64,000 nt of DNA from Neorhodopirellula pilleata (GCF_007859915.1 NZ_SJPM01000002.1:62001-126000); one strand, 5' to 3'. Counted from the first letter of the stretch, positions 46,479 through 54,899 are shown. The notes: generated by a model from the letters alone, not told the origin. Numbers and translations are program-made.

Positions 46479-47699
46479 ATGGCAACGATCGCCGTCCTTG
46501 GGACGCTGGATACCAAAGGGCTCGAACACGCATTTCTTGCCGACGAAATTCGGCGGATCGGGCATCAACCGTTGTTGATCGACGTCGGCACCGGCAAGGC
46601 GGCACAGGTCAATCCCGATATCACAAGCGAGGAAGTTGCCTCGGCCGGGGAAGTGGATCTTGCTGAACTGAAGCAACGCGGTGATCGTGGCGAATGCGTT
46701 TCTGCGATGGCGATGGCGGCGCCCCGAATCCTCGAGCGATTGTTTCGTGACGGGCGAATCGATGCCGTTGTCTCTCTCGGCGGTGGCGGTGGTACCGCGA
46801 TTGCCACTGCGGCGATGCGTGCGTTGCCGATCGGGTTTCCCAAGCTAATGGTCTCAACGCTCGCTGCGGGAAACACCGCTCACTACCTCGGTGACAAAGA
46901 TATCACGATGATGCCAAGCATCGTCGATGTCGCGGGGCGCAACCGTATTTCACGAGCGGTTTTTCGACGTGCTGCTGGAGCGATCTGTGGGATGGTCGAC
47001 GTGACCACGGTCTCCAGCGACGATCGTCCTTTGATTGTCGCTAGCATGTTTGGGAACACGACCGAGTGTGTCAACGCGGCAATCCCCGTCCTTGAAAGTG
47101 CGGGCTATGAAGTGCTCGTCTTTCACGCCACCGGATCCGGCGGTCGTGCGATGGAGTCGTTGATTCAAAGTGGTCTCGTTGACGCGGTGCTCGACATCAC
47201 GACCACCGAATGGGCAGACGAACTCGTCGGCGGGACACTGTCGGCCGGGCCAAACCGTCTTGACGCCGCCGCTCAGGCCGGCATTCCCGCGATCATCGTG
47301 CCGGGATGTTTGGATATGGTGAACTTCGGCGAGCGCGATACCGTGCCGAGTGAATTTTCTGACCGGAAGTTTTACGTTCATAATCCGCAAGTGACGTTGA
47401 TGCGGACCAATGAAACGGAATGCCGGGAACTTGGACGGATTCTCGCCCGCAAGATCAATGCTTACACGGGCCCCGTTACGGTGATGATCCCGCGACAGGG
47501 ATTGAGCGTCATCGGTGGGCCCGGCCAGCCGTTCCACGATCCAACGACGGATGCGGCCTTGTTCGATACGCTAACTAGCTTACTTTCAGAGAACGTGAAG
47601 GTCGTTTCGATGGATCACCGAATCAACGATGCGGCGTTTGCACGTGCATGTGCTGAAGCATTGCTAGACAACCTTCAAGCCAAACGTGAGGGCACATAG
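46479..47699 (+). CDS. Tm-1-like ATP-binding protein (UPF0261)
   Basis: 406 residues. GGGGA sits eight bases before the ATG, a good ribosome binding site. Family features: IAVLGTLDTKGLEHAFLADE at the start, VSLGGGGGTAIATAAMRALP, VSTLAAGNTAHYLGDKDITM, and a late GLSVIGGPGQPFHDP. The bacterial family is uncharacterised. In tomato the homologous domain of the Tm-1 protein binds and inhibits a tobamovirus replicase, which shows its fold more than its bacterial role. Its tight linkage to the TIM-barrel gene upstream argues that the two work as one complex or pathway. Confidence 0.88.
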   Translation: MATIAVLGTLDTKGLEHAFLADEIRRIGHQPLLIDVGTGKAAQVNPDITSEEVASAGEVDLAELKQRGDRGECVSAMAMAAPRILERLFRDGRIDAVVSLGGGGGTAIATAAMRALPIGFPKLMVSTLAAGNTAHYLGDKDITMMPSIVDVAGRNRISRAVFRRAAGAICGMVDVTTVSSDDRPLIVASMFGNTTECVNAAIPVLESAGYEVLVFHATGSGGRAMESLIQSGLVDAVLDITTTEWADELVGGTLSAGPNRLDAAAQAGIPAIIVPGCLDMVNFGERDTVPSEFSDRKFYVHNPQVTLMRTNETECRELGRILARKINAYTGPVTVMIPRQGLSVIGGPGQPFHDPTTDAALFDTLTSLLSENVKVVSMDHRINDAAFARACAEALLDNLQAKREGT

Positions 47700-48000
47700 G
47701 AACTGTTCGCAAATAACTTCCTGATTTCGTAACCCGACGCGTCAGCGCGTGTTGATTTAATCGTAACCCGAAGCGTGAGCGAGGGATTCAGCGCCATTCA
47801 ATCCTCAGTATGTATCCCTCGCTTACGCTGCGGGTTACGATGCGAACTAAATCAACACGTTGGTGAGCGAGGGATGAGTCAATCTCAATGATCCCTCGCT
47901 TACGCTGCGGGTTACGAAGAAAGTGCAACTTCAAAACGGACGCTTCGGGTTTCGATTGTCTTCCTCGATACAAATACCGAAGTCATTCCCGAACATCGCC
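47700..48000. mobile_element. Intergenic hairpin repeats with TGTTGATTTA ends
   Basis: 47750-47857 is one unit: TGTTGATTTAATCGTAACCC at the left, TAAATCAACA at the right and hairpin arms GCGTGAGCGAGGGAT / ATCCCTCGCTTACGC between. A second hairpin (GCGAGGGAT ... ATCCCTCGC) lies at 47865-47918. The stretch at 47699-47762 matches 40321-40385. These copies have GCGCGT-type flanks instead of GCTAGC. Confidence 0.65.
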
Positions 48001-48732
48001 TCAAAAGTCGACCCGCTCATCCTCGCCGTCGAATCGGGCTTCGAAATCGATCTGAGTCAAGTAGGTTTTTAGCGCGACCATCTCGCGTGCATTGAGTTGG
48101 TCTTCGATCATCTCAAGAGCTTCCTCAATGAGATTCACCATGCGATGCACCTTTAGGTAATCCCATTCCCGGTATTTCTCGCCCGGACTTGACCGCTTGG
48201 CAAAGGTGTCTTCGATCGGCTTGCGATAGGGCTTGAGCGATTGATGATCCAGGGGTGACGGCCAATAGATTTCGCCCGTCTCACGGTCAAGCTGATGTTC
48301 GCCCAGACGATCGGGCGCGCCACGGGCCGCGATTTCGCGGGCGTCCTCGGCGGTAATGTCGATCGGATCATCGACCATTTTATCGCGATATTCGCGTAGT
48401 TCGTAATACTGTTCGACTCGCTCCTCGCGGTTTTCCAACCGTAACCGCAGCGCTCGTTGCAACTCTGTCACCGAGAGTGACCTCAGCAGTGCGCCCTTTC
48501 CTAAGCCACGAGCCAAGTCGCCACGGGCCTCGAGAATATCACCGGTTGCGGTACCGACATCGCCATGATCGTCGACGTAACCGTCACGGTAAATGCCCGC
48601 CCCTAAACCAGGAACGTCAGTTCCAAGATAACCGTCGTCAGCACTCGAACGTGGCGGGCAAGCCACATGAACGAAAACAGCGGAGAAGACGACGAAGAAG
48701 GAACGTTTCAGTAATTGTGAATAGCAATACAT
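48001..48732 (-). CDS. Hypothetical secreted protein
   Basis: 243 residues with a signal segment (FFVVFSAVFVHVACPP). The rest is charged and mainly helical: EQYYELREYRDKMVDD, then EIYWPSPLDHQSLKPYRKPI and a C-terminal helix LIEEALEMIEDQLNAREMVA. No known domain is recognised. It looks like a planctomycete-specific family. It stands alone between repeats and the next plus-strand gene. Confidence 0.6.
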   Translation of the reverse strand: MYCYSQLLKRSFFVVFSAVFVHVACPPRSSADDGYLGTDVPGLGAGIYRDGYVDDHGDVGTATGDILEARGDLARGLGKGALLRSLSVTELQRALRLRLENREERVEQYYELREYRDKMVDDPIDITAEDAREIAARGAPDRLGEHQLDRETGEIYWPSPLDHQSLKPYRKPIEDTFAKRSSPGEKYREWDYLKVHRMVNLIEEALEMIEDQLNAREMVALKTYLTQIDFEARFDGEDERVDF

Positions 48733-49012
48733 GACGGAACCTGAACCATGTTGATCGGTGAGTGAACAGTGCGGGCGTGATACTCAGTGTCAACGCAGGC
48801 ACAAAAAAACTATCTCAGGGGTTGTCGTTTACAAAGGTTGTGTAGTGAGGTAGTTGTGTGAACCAGTAGGGGTCGCAAAGCTCATTCCATTTGAGGGCCA
48901 AAGTGTTGGCGGTCGACTGAAGTGTGCGGTTTCGTTTCCGGTTACTGGCATGGCGAATGCTTTACGTGAGGCATTCGCCTGACGTCCGGCGACATCAAGT
49001 ATCGAACGACCC

Positions 49013-49381
49013 ATGCGAGATCAAACGGAACGACTCATGATTGATTCCCTTCAAGAAAAACTCGAAGCCGCACATCACAATGTTCAAGAAAAGCTCGGCC
49101 GCGAACCTGACGGCCGCAATGCAGGAATTGGGAAGACCGAGAACTTGATGGCGTTTGGTGCGGCGATCGCGGCAACTTTTTTAGCTCGCAACGCATTGCA
49201 AGCGAGTTGGAAATTCGCGCTCAACCGAGAACCGCCGAAGAACCCGGCGAGTTCCGAGGTGGACTGGAAGGATGCGTTGTTGTGGGGTGCTGTTTCGGGC
49301 GCATGTGTTGGTATGGTTCGGATCGCGTCACGGCGTGCGTCCTCGTCGGCTTACCGTAGTTGGAGGTCGCCGGTTTCATGA
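49013..49381 (+). CDS. DUF4235-like small membrane protein
   Basis: 122 residues; the ATG at 49013 is used, with a second at 49037. It has a polar helical N-terminus (SLQEKLEAAHHNVQEKLG), then one hydrophobic stretch and the DUF4235-like pattern WKFALNREPPKNP followed by DWKDALLWGAVSGACVGMVR. Function unknown. Its end is 29 bases from a mobile element. Confidence 0.65.
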   Translation: MRDQTERLMIDSLQEKLEAAHHNVQEKLGREPDGRNAGIGKTENLMAFGAAIAATFLARNALQASWKFALNREPPKNPASSEVDWKDALLWGAVSGACVGMVRIASRRASSSAYRSWRSPVS

Positions 49382-49409
49382 GCAGCGAGATCGTCGAAAC
49401 CGAATGCTC

Positions 49410-49537
49410 GCTAGCGGTCTGTTGATTTAGTCGTTTAACGGCAAGCCGAAGGCGTCGGCGATGCCCCCAATTGACGCCTACGGCTTGCCGTTAAACGAAA
49501 AGGGGTCGCGATACCACTAAATCAACAGCCCGCTAGC
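49410..49537. mobile_element. Complete GCTAGC-ended hairpin element (128 bp)
   Basis: Clean example: GCTAGC at both ends, TIRs GGTCTGTTGATTTAGT and ACTAAATCAACAGCCC, and internal arms TCGTTTAACGGCAAGCCG / CGGCTTGCCGTTAAACGA. It ends eight bases before the GTG start of the broken M20 gene, so it may have landed in that gene's upstream region. Confidence 0.78.
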
Positions 49538-49544
49538 CGCGTCG

Positions 49545-50090
49545 GTGCGGGAAATATCGGAATCGTTCCTTCCTCGAATGAAGGAGATTCGGCGATACTT
49601 GCATCGACGTCCTGAATTATCCGAACAGGAGTACGAAACCACTCAATTCGTTTGCGAATTAGTGGATGACTTGGGCCTGCAAGCAAACGTCGCTCAAGAA
49701 AAACGAGGGGTCACAGTGGATCTCGATTCGGTGGGCGAGGTAAGTCGCCGTCGCGTTGCGGTTCGTGGAGACCTCGACGCATTGCCGATCCAAACACGGT
49801 CAACGGCGGAATACGCCAGTCGTCACGACGGCGTCATGCATGCTTGCGGGCACGATGCACACACGGCGATCGTTTGGGGCGTCTTGGCGATCCTGAATGA
49901 TCTGCAGAAAGTCGGAATCACATGCTCACCCTTTCGAGTCCGCGCGATTTTCCAGCCCGCCGAAGAAACGAGTACGGGGGGCAAACATATGATCGCATCG
50001 GGCGCGCTGGAAGATGTCGACTCGGCACTCGCGTTGCACGTGGACCCGACGAGATTGGTCGGGACGATCGGAGTTCGCAATGGACGTCCG
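49545..50090 (+). pseudogene. M20 amidohydrolase/peptidase, 3' half lost
   Basis: From GTG 49545 the frame reads a good M20 N-terminal region: RRYLHRRPELSEQEYETTQF, VRGDLDALPIQTRS, HACGHDAHTAIVWG and IFQPAEETSTGGKHM. It keeps metal ligands in HACGHDAH and the catalytic EE in AEET. Homologues continue well beyond GTIGVRNG (to ~400 residues), but here the sequence changes at ~50080 into another family in another frame. The frame itself runs on to 50165 with unrelated residues. An unrelated element lies immediately upstream. The enzyme is almost certainly inactive. Confidence 0.75.
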
Positions 50091-50961
50091 TACGACGTTT
50101 GTCGATACGATCAGCGGCGACAAAATGGCGGCTCGTTTGATGGCGGCGTCCGACGAGGATTTTGATTTGGAAATGCTCGGCCTAACAACCTCGCACCGCG
50201 ACGACATCCAAGAGTGGCTAGTCCGACGCGACGGTATCTTGGTCGTGGCGGGGCCGACCGGAAGTGGCAAGACGACGTTGCTGTACACGCTTGCCAAAAT
50301 GCTCGATACGCCGGAGCAGAGCATCGTGACATTGGAGGATCCGGTCGAGAAACGCTTCGCAACCATGACCCAGATTGAAATCGATTCGGAAAACGGATTG
50401 AAGTTCGCCGACGCGATGGTCGCTTCCTTGCGTTTGGATCCCGACTATCTGTTGATCGGCGAAACTCGCGACGAGGCAACTGCAAACGCTTCGGTGGCGG
50501 CCGCCAATAGCGGTCGCACGCTGTTGACATCGATGCACTGCAATGATGCCGTGGGTGTCGTCACGAACTATCGCTTTTGGGACGTCAGCGACCTGGAGAT
50601 TGCAACGTCGTTACGCTTCGTTATCTCGTCGCGATTGGTGCGAAAACTCTGTGATCACTGCAAAACCGAGAAGCCACTGGACAGTTCGGATGCTGCTTGG
50701 CTAGAGAATCGCGAAATCAATCTTTCGAAATCGATGGGCTCCGTCGGTTGTTCCCATTGTCATCACACTGGATACAGGGGTCGGATCGGAATCCACGACT
50801 TATGGCGGATCAATGCGGAGACGTCCAAAGCGATCCGCGCCGGGATCGACGTGAGTGAATTGCGACCTTCGGGCAACCGCACGTTGTTGCAACAAGGAAT
50901 CGACCGGGTTCGCGAAGGCATCACGACGGTCGAGGAGCTCCGCCGGGCAGGCTTAAGTTAA
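50080..50961 (+). CDS. Headless GspE/PilB-type secretion ATPase
   Basis: 293 residues starting at an ATG that lies at the join with the M20 fragment. Contains the Walker A GPTGSGKTT (G58-T66), the Asp box LIGETRDEATANA, the His box SMHCNDA, and a zinc-binding tetracysteine in CDHCKTEKP... CSHCHHTGYRGR. Full-length homologues are ~550 residues and carry N1D and N2D regions; here only the first beta-strands before Walker A remain (MDVRTTFVDTISGDKMAARL). It could be a truncated gene or a small ATPase kept by selection. No other pilus or secretion genes are nearby. Confidence 0.75.
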   Translation: MDVRTTFVDTISGDKMAARLMAASDEDFDLEMLGLTTSHRDDIQEWLVRRDGILVVAGPTGSGKTTLLYTLAKMLDTPEQSIVTLEDPVEKRFATMTQIEIDSENGLKFADAMVASLRLDPDYLLIGETRDEATANASVAAANSGRTLLTSMHCNDAVGVVTNYRFWDVSDLEIATSLRFVISSRLVRKLCDHCKTEKPLDSSDAAWLENREINLSKSMGSVGCSHCHHTGYRGRIGIHDLWRINAETSKAIRAGIDVSELRPSGNRTLLQQGIDRVREGITTVEELRRAGLS

Positions 50962-50965
50962 CCAA

Positions 50966-51021
50966 GTAGGCAGCGTCAAAGTAGGCTGCGTCGAGTAGGC
51001 TGGGTCGAGTAGGCTGGGTCG
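50966..51021. repeat. Degenerate 14-bp tandem repeat
   Basis: Four copies of a unit near GTAGGCTGGGTCGA (the first two variant) follow directly after the stop of the ATPase gene. Short tandem units of this kind occur after genes in planctomycete genomes. Confidence 0.6.
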
Positions 51022-51058
51022 CAGCGATAGCGGAGACCCGGCACCAACCCACTACCCA

Positions 51059-51559
51059 CTAAGCCTTTGTGCACCGATAAACAAACGCAGGTGGCAAGTT
51101 TCGCCAAACCGTGGGGCTTCGTTCGACCGAATCGAAACTGGTCCGCAGGCGTTTGGAAAACCGCATGCCAGCCGGTAAGACAACACCTTGCCAGTAAGCG
51201 AAGGTCGCAAATCGGCCGCCCGGACGCAGGACGTTCATCGTCGCATCGAGAATGCTCGCTTGAAGTGATTCCGGGAACGACGCCCAGGGCAATCCGCAAA
51301 TGATCGCATCGACTTGCTGCATGCCTTTGGCTTGGCACAGTCGCTCAACTTCGGCGGCCGAGTCTTCAAACACCTCGACGCCGGGACATTGGGCACGGGT
51401 GATGCGAGCCAATTCAGCCGAGCGTTCGATAGCAAAGAAGTTCGCGTCGGGATGCAGTCGTCGGTGAACGGCCTGGGTAAAAACGCCTGTTCCCGGTCCA
51501 TATTCGACGATGTTGCGGGCCGTGTCCCAATCGAACCAATCGACCATCACGTCGACCAA
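51059..51559 (-). CDS. Class I SAM-dependent methyltransferase, 5' end uncertain
   Basis: 166 residues from the ATG at 51559. The SAM pocket is NIVEYGPGTGVFTQAV, then FFAIERSAELARI, with IICGLPWASFP and GGRFATFAYWQG after it, which fits the phospholipid N-methyltransferase/rRNA-methylase-like group. The same frame continues upstream to about 51650 with homologous-looking residues (AWTFLKNFARNPTAVGAIAP), yet no ATG, GTG or TTG precedes them before a stop. The natural start may be in another frame joined by the run of seven C at ~51651-51657, or the gene may be truncated. Confidence 0.7.
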   Translation of the reverse strand: MVDVMVDWFDWDTARNIVEYGPGTGVFTQAVHRRLHPDANFFAIERSAELARITRAQCPGVEVFEDSAAEVERLCQAKGMQQVDAIICGLPWASFPESLQASILDATMNVLRPGGRFATFAYWQGVVLPAGMRFSKRLRTSFDSVERSPTVWRNLPPAFVYRCTKA

Positions 51560-51739
51560 ACCCTGACTGCTCGGGGCGATCGCGCCGACGGCAGTCGGAT
51601 TGCGAGCAAAATTCTTTAAAAACGTCCACGCCGAAGATCCGGCGGCGTCGGGGGGGCTGGCGTCGGAGATGTTTCGGCTTCCTTTGCGAGTGGGCGATCC
51701 GCGTAAGTTACCGTATCAAGGCCGATCGGGGAATCGATT

Positions 51740-51913
51740 CTAGGAATCGAGATCGTCTTCGGCGACCTCGACGTTAAGCCCGCGCAGGACTTCGGAGAGT
51801 TTTGCTTCCAAGTCATCCAATTGAGCCAGCACGTCGTCCTGGCGGCGCTCGAGATCCGCCAAAAGTTGACCGGGAGCATCGTCTTGAGGACCGGATAAAG
51901 ACAAGGGGAACAT
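51740..51913 (-). CDS. Small coiled-coil protein
   Basis: 57 residues from the ATG at 51913 (an alternative ATG at 51946 gives 68). Mainly one amphipathic helix, LLADLERRQDDVLAQLDDLE, ending with acidic residues. No domain is recognised. Its stop falls before the upstream part of the methyltransferase frame. Confidence 0.45.
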   Translation of the reverse strand: MFPLSLSGPQDDAPGQLLADLERRQDDVLAQLDDLEAKLSEVLRGLNVEVAEDDLDS

Positions 51914-52154
51914 AGACCACCCGAAGAAGAAGGTTTTGACGATCAACGGCTCGAATGCGATCCGCTTCCGGTGGTGACGATCGGCGGTTTCGTAACGACA
52001 ATCGCATCGTCGGTGGGGTCATGACGGTGGTCCGAGTGAGGCAATTTTTGACGGTTGTATGGCTGGCAGCGGTTGTGCGGAATTTGATATCAGTGGATCG
52101 AAAGAGTCGGTTTTTGCGCCGATCGAAGTGAATACGCCGGTTCCGAAAGGTGGC

Positions 52155-53222
52155 ATGAGGGTGACGACGAGCCGTCAAAGCGGGCTTGCTCGAAATCGCC
52201 GGTGGGTCGTGATGGCCCTCGTCGCGTCGTTCACCGCTGCGCCGCCGTTGGGTTGCCGGGCCATCGTCAAATTCGGCGAAAGTCGCCAATCGGTCGCCGC
52301 CCGACGTTTATCCCGCCAAGGCCTCACGGCGGCCAAGCAGGGGGATTGGAAGTCCGCCGAAACGTTGTTCAGCGAAGCACTCGACGTTTCCGGCAGCAAC
52401 GACGCCGCCCACCGGGGTCTGGCGGAAACCTTGTGGCAACGTGGCCAAACCGAAGACGCGATCAAGCATCTCCGCCAAGCCGTCCAGCTCAGTGCGGGCG
52501 ATCCCAAGCATTTGCAACGGCTCGGGCGGATGTACCTGGAACTCGGACGGGTCGACGAAGCGGCTCGGCAGTGCGAGATCGCCCTGCAATCCGACCGAGA
52601 GTGGGCCGCCGTGTGGGCGCTTTGGGGGGATTGCGAAGCGGCTCGCAACCGCCTCGATTCTGCCTTGGCGGCTTATCATCGAGCACTCTCGCTGCAACCT
52701 GATTACCCGTACGCCCAAATTCAAGCCGCCGAGATCTATCATCAACAAGGTCGTCACGACCGATTGCTCGCGACCTTGGACCGGCTTCACCCCGACCACG
52801 ACGCGGCGGAAGCGGTCAACGGTAGTCAAATGGACGGACGGCTGATTGCCGGACGTTCGGAATTATTGCGTGGACTGGCGATGCGGGAAGTGGGGCGATT
52901 CGACGAAGCGAAACGCTATTTAATGGCGGCCGCCCGCAAAAATCCGACCGACGTGACAGCCCGGCTGCAACTGGCAGCCTCGGCGATTTCCACCGGGCAA
53001 ACGTCGACGGCCCAAACTTGGTTGGCCGAAGCCATGCAAATCGACCCGGAAGCCGTCGCGGCTTCCGGATGGGTCCGCACCAGTATCGATGCCTCGGTCA
53101 TCGACGCCGCACTGGCCGAGGACTTCTCGACCCGCGAAGAGCAACGCGGATCGCCGATGGAGTTTCCAATGGAGCGACTACCAAGCGCTCGCGTGGCTAC
53201 GACAGCGGATGGGTTTGAGTGA
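52155..53222 (+). CDS. TPR-repeat lipoprotein
   Basis: 355 residues from the ATG at 52155 (an upstream in-frame start at 52059 is less likely). A signal segment ends in the lipobox-like LGC (~33), suggesting lipid attachment to the membrane. It contains several TPR units: GLTAAKQGDWKSAETLFSEA, GLAETLWQRGQTEDAIKHLR, RLGRMYLELGRVDEAARQCE, and later GLAMREVGRFDEAKRYLMAA. It probably acts as a protein-binding scaffold in the periplasm. The stop codon lies inside the first unit of the heptamer array downstream. Confidence 0.82.
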   Translation: MRVTTSRQSGLARNRRWVVMALVASFTAAPPLGCRAIVKFGESRQSVAARRLSRQGLTAAKQGDWKSAETLFSEALDVSGSNDAAHRGLAETLWQRGQTEDAIKHLRQAVQLSAGDPKHLQRLGRMYLELGRVDEAARQCEIALQSDREWAAVWALWGDCEAARNRLDSALAAYHRALSLQPDYPYAQIQAAEIYHQQGRHDRLLATLDRLHPDHDAAEAVNGSQMDGRLIAGRSELLRGLAMREVGRFDEAKRYLMAAARKNPTDVTARLQLAASAISTGQTSTAQTWLAEAMQIDPEAVAASGWVRTSIDASVIDAALAEDFSTREEQRGSPMEFPMERLPSARVATTADGFE

Positions 53223-53265
53223 AGAGTGAAGAGTGAAGAGTGGAGAGTGGAGAGTTAGGAGTTAG
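53217..53265. repeat. Heptamer array GAGTGAA/GAGTGGA/GAGTTAG
   Basis: Three GAGTGAA, two GAGTGGA and two GAGTTAG units in a row. The first unit contains the stop codon of the TPR gene. It is the inverted counterpart of the larger array at 53358-53469, with ~90 bases of unique sequence between. Confidence 0.85.
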
Positions 53266-53357
53266 GAGGGTTGACGGCTTGCGATCCGGCTGCCGACGAA
53301 GGACATTGATACCGTCAGGCCTCCGGCAAGCCAAAAAACGATTCGCCAAACCTACAG

Positions 53358-53469
53358 ACTCTCCACTCTCCACTCTCCACTCTCCACTCTCCACTCTCCA
53401 CTCTCCACTCTCCACTCTCCACTCTTCACTCTTCACTCTTCACTCTTCACTCTTCACTCTTCACTCTTC
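53358..53469. repeat. Heptamer array ACTCTCC x9 and ACTCTTC x7
   Basis: Nine ACTCTCC followed by seven ACTCTTC, ending five bases before the next ATG. The reverse complement of ACTCTTC is GAAGAGT, the unit of the smaller array at 53217. In length these two arrays could form a strong cruciform or RNA hairpin. A third array is at 57185-57233. Confidence 0.88.
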
Positions 53470-53473
53470 ACTA

Positions 53474-54133
53474 ATGTCCAACACTTCGCTTCATTTCTCA
53501 TGGCATTGGGAGGACACCCTAATCGCGGGGAAATTGCGTCCTTTGGCGGCGGCGTCGGACCCCGATGGGATGCTGTTGGACGCTTGTCGTCGTCAAGACG
53601 AAGGCGAACAAGGCGTGATCGATCCGTTTTGGGCGACGACTTGGCGGGCCGCTTCGGGGTTGGATCGGTATCTCGACCGGGTGGATATTTTCAACCGGCG
53701 GGTGCTCGAAGTCGGTTGTGGTACCGGACATGCAGGCATCGCTGCGGCGCTGCGCGGAGCCCACGTGACGATGACCGACGGAGTGGACGACCCGCTGCAT
53801 TTGGTTCGATTGAGTCTGGCGAGATTGGGGCTCAAGGCGGAGGTGCGGGTGTTTCGTTTGGGCGAAGACACGATTCCGGGTGATCCGTTTCCGTTTATCC
53901 TCGGCAGTGACGTGACTTACCTCCGCGAACTTTGGCCGGGCCTGTTGGCGACCGCCGAAACTCATTTGGCCGACGACGGGCAAATGCTGCTCAGTGACCC
54001 GCAACGAGTCATCGGTAACGAGTTCCGCGAGTGGATCGCCGACAAACCTTGGGACTACCATGAAGAAACAATCGCATTGGAAGACGACCCCGGCCATCCG
54101 ATCCGCATCATGCGTTTGACGCGATCTCGTTGA
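53474..54133 (+). CDS. METTL-like (Methyltransf_16) methyltransferase
   Basis: 219 residues from the ATG at 53474, which follows the heptamer array directly; the frame stays open through the array and back to 53240, but those residues are repeat-encoded. The SAM-binding motif is VLEVGCGTGHAGIAAALRGA; then DGVDDPLHLVRLSL and LGSDVTYLRELWPGLL. The group includes protein-lysine methyltransferases such as METTL21-type enzymes. The target is unknown. Confidence 0.78.
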   Translation: MSNTSLHFSWHWEDTLIAGKLRPLAAASDPDGMLLDACRRQDEGEQGVIDPFWATTWRAASGLDRYLDRVDIFNRRVLEVGCGTGHAGIAAALRGAHVTMTDGVDDPLHLVRLSLARLGLKAEVRVFRLGEDTIPGDPFPFILGSDVTYLRELWPGLLATAETHLADDGQMLLSDPQRVIGNEFREWIADKPWDYHEETIALEDDPGHPIRIMRLTRSR

Positions 54134-54150
54134 AAAGCAATGAACGATTC

Positions 54151-54888
54151 ATGAACATCTTGCCCGCCTCTGCGTTTCCTGATCCTGAACAAATCGAACC
54201 ACTCGATTTCCTTGTGATCGCGCCACATCCCGACGACGCCGAAATCGGCATGGGCGGCACCATCATGCGAATGATCGATCAAGGCATGCGGGTCGGCGTG
54301 TTGGACTTGACCAGTGGTGAACCGACGCCGCACGGCAGCATGGAAATCCGCGCCAAAGAAACCGCAGCGGCGACCGAGATCATGAAGTTGACCTGGCGAG
54401 GCAACGCCGGGTTGGCCAACCGGGCCCTCGAGAACACGCTGGCCGCTCGCCAGCAAATTGCCTCGTATGTTCGTTGTCTGCGACCGCGATGGTTGTTCGC
54501 GCCGTACTATCACGACGCACATCCAGATCACCTGGCGGCGACCTTGTTGACCGAGGCCGCTCGTTTTCACGCCAAGTTGTCCAAGACCGACATGCCGGGA
54601 CCACGGCACCATCCCGAGCGATTGTACTATTACTTTTGCATCCACTTGCGGTTGGCGGTGCAACCGGGATGGATCGTCGACATTTCGGAGCAATGGGATC
54701 GAAAAATGCAAGCGGTGCGAGCCTACGAAAGTCAAATGATCACCGGACGTCCCACCGAACCGCCCACGATCCTCGATCGCATTCGTGACGAAGGCGCTCA
54801 TTGGGGACGATTGATCAATCGTAACTACGGTGAACCGTTTGATACCAAGGAACCTCTCGCGATGACCAGCCTCCGTGACCTGCTCTAA
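54151..54888 (+). CDS. PIG-L / BshB1-like N-acetyl deacetylase
   Basis: 245 residues from the ATG at 54151; a TTG at 54130 overlapping the previous stop as TTGA is another possible start. Zinc motif APHPDDAEIGMGG (H26, D28, D29), then DLTSGEPTPHGSMEIRAKE, HDAHPDHLAATLL, and VVDISEQ-like WIVDISEQWDRK with YESQM after it. The pattern resembles BshB1, which removes acetyl from GlcNAc-malate in bacillithiol synthesis, more than plain PIG-L enzymes. Whether this organism makes bacillithiol is not shown by the window; no BshA or BshC is present. Confidence 0.82.
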   Translation: MNILPASAFPDPEQIEPLDFLVIAPHPDDAEIGMGGTIMRMIDQGMRVGVLDLTSGEPTPHGSMEIRAKETAAATEIMKLTWRGNAGLANRALENTLAARQQIASYVRCLRPRWLFAPYYHDAHPDHLAATLLTEAARFHAKLSKTDMPGPRHHPERLYYYFCIHLRLAVQPGWIVDISEQWDRKMQAVRAYESQMITGRPTEPPTILDRIRDEGAHWGRLINRNYGEPFDTKEPLAMTSLRDLL

Positions 54889-54899
54889 ACGCCAAACCG

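Noticed and set aside
51616..51879. An 87-residue minus-strand frame overlapping the small coiled-coil gene
   Set aside because: Its start lies inside another better-supported small gene, and only its C-terminal part could relate to the methyltransferase through a frameshift.
53217..53469. Possible CRISPR array
   Set aside because: Units are 7 bases in direct contact without spacers; no cas genes are present.
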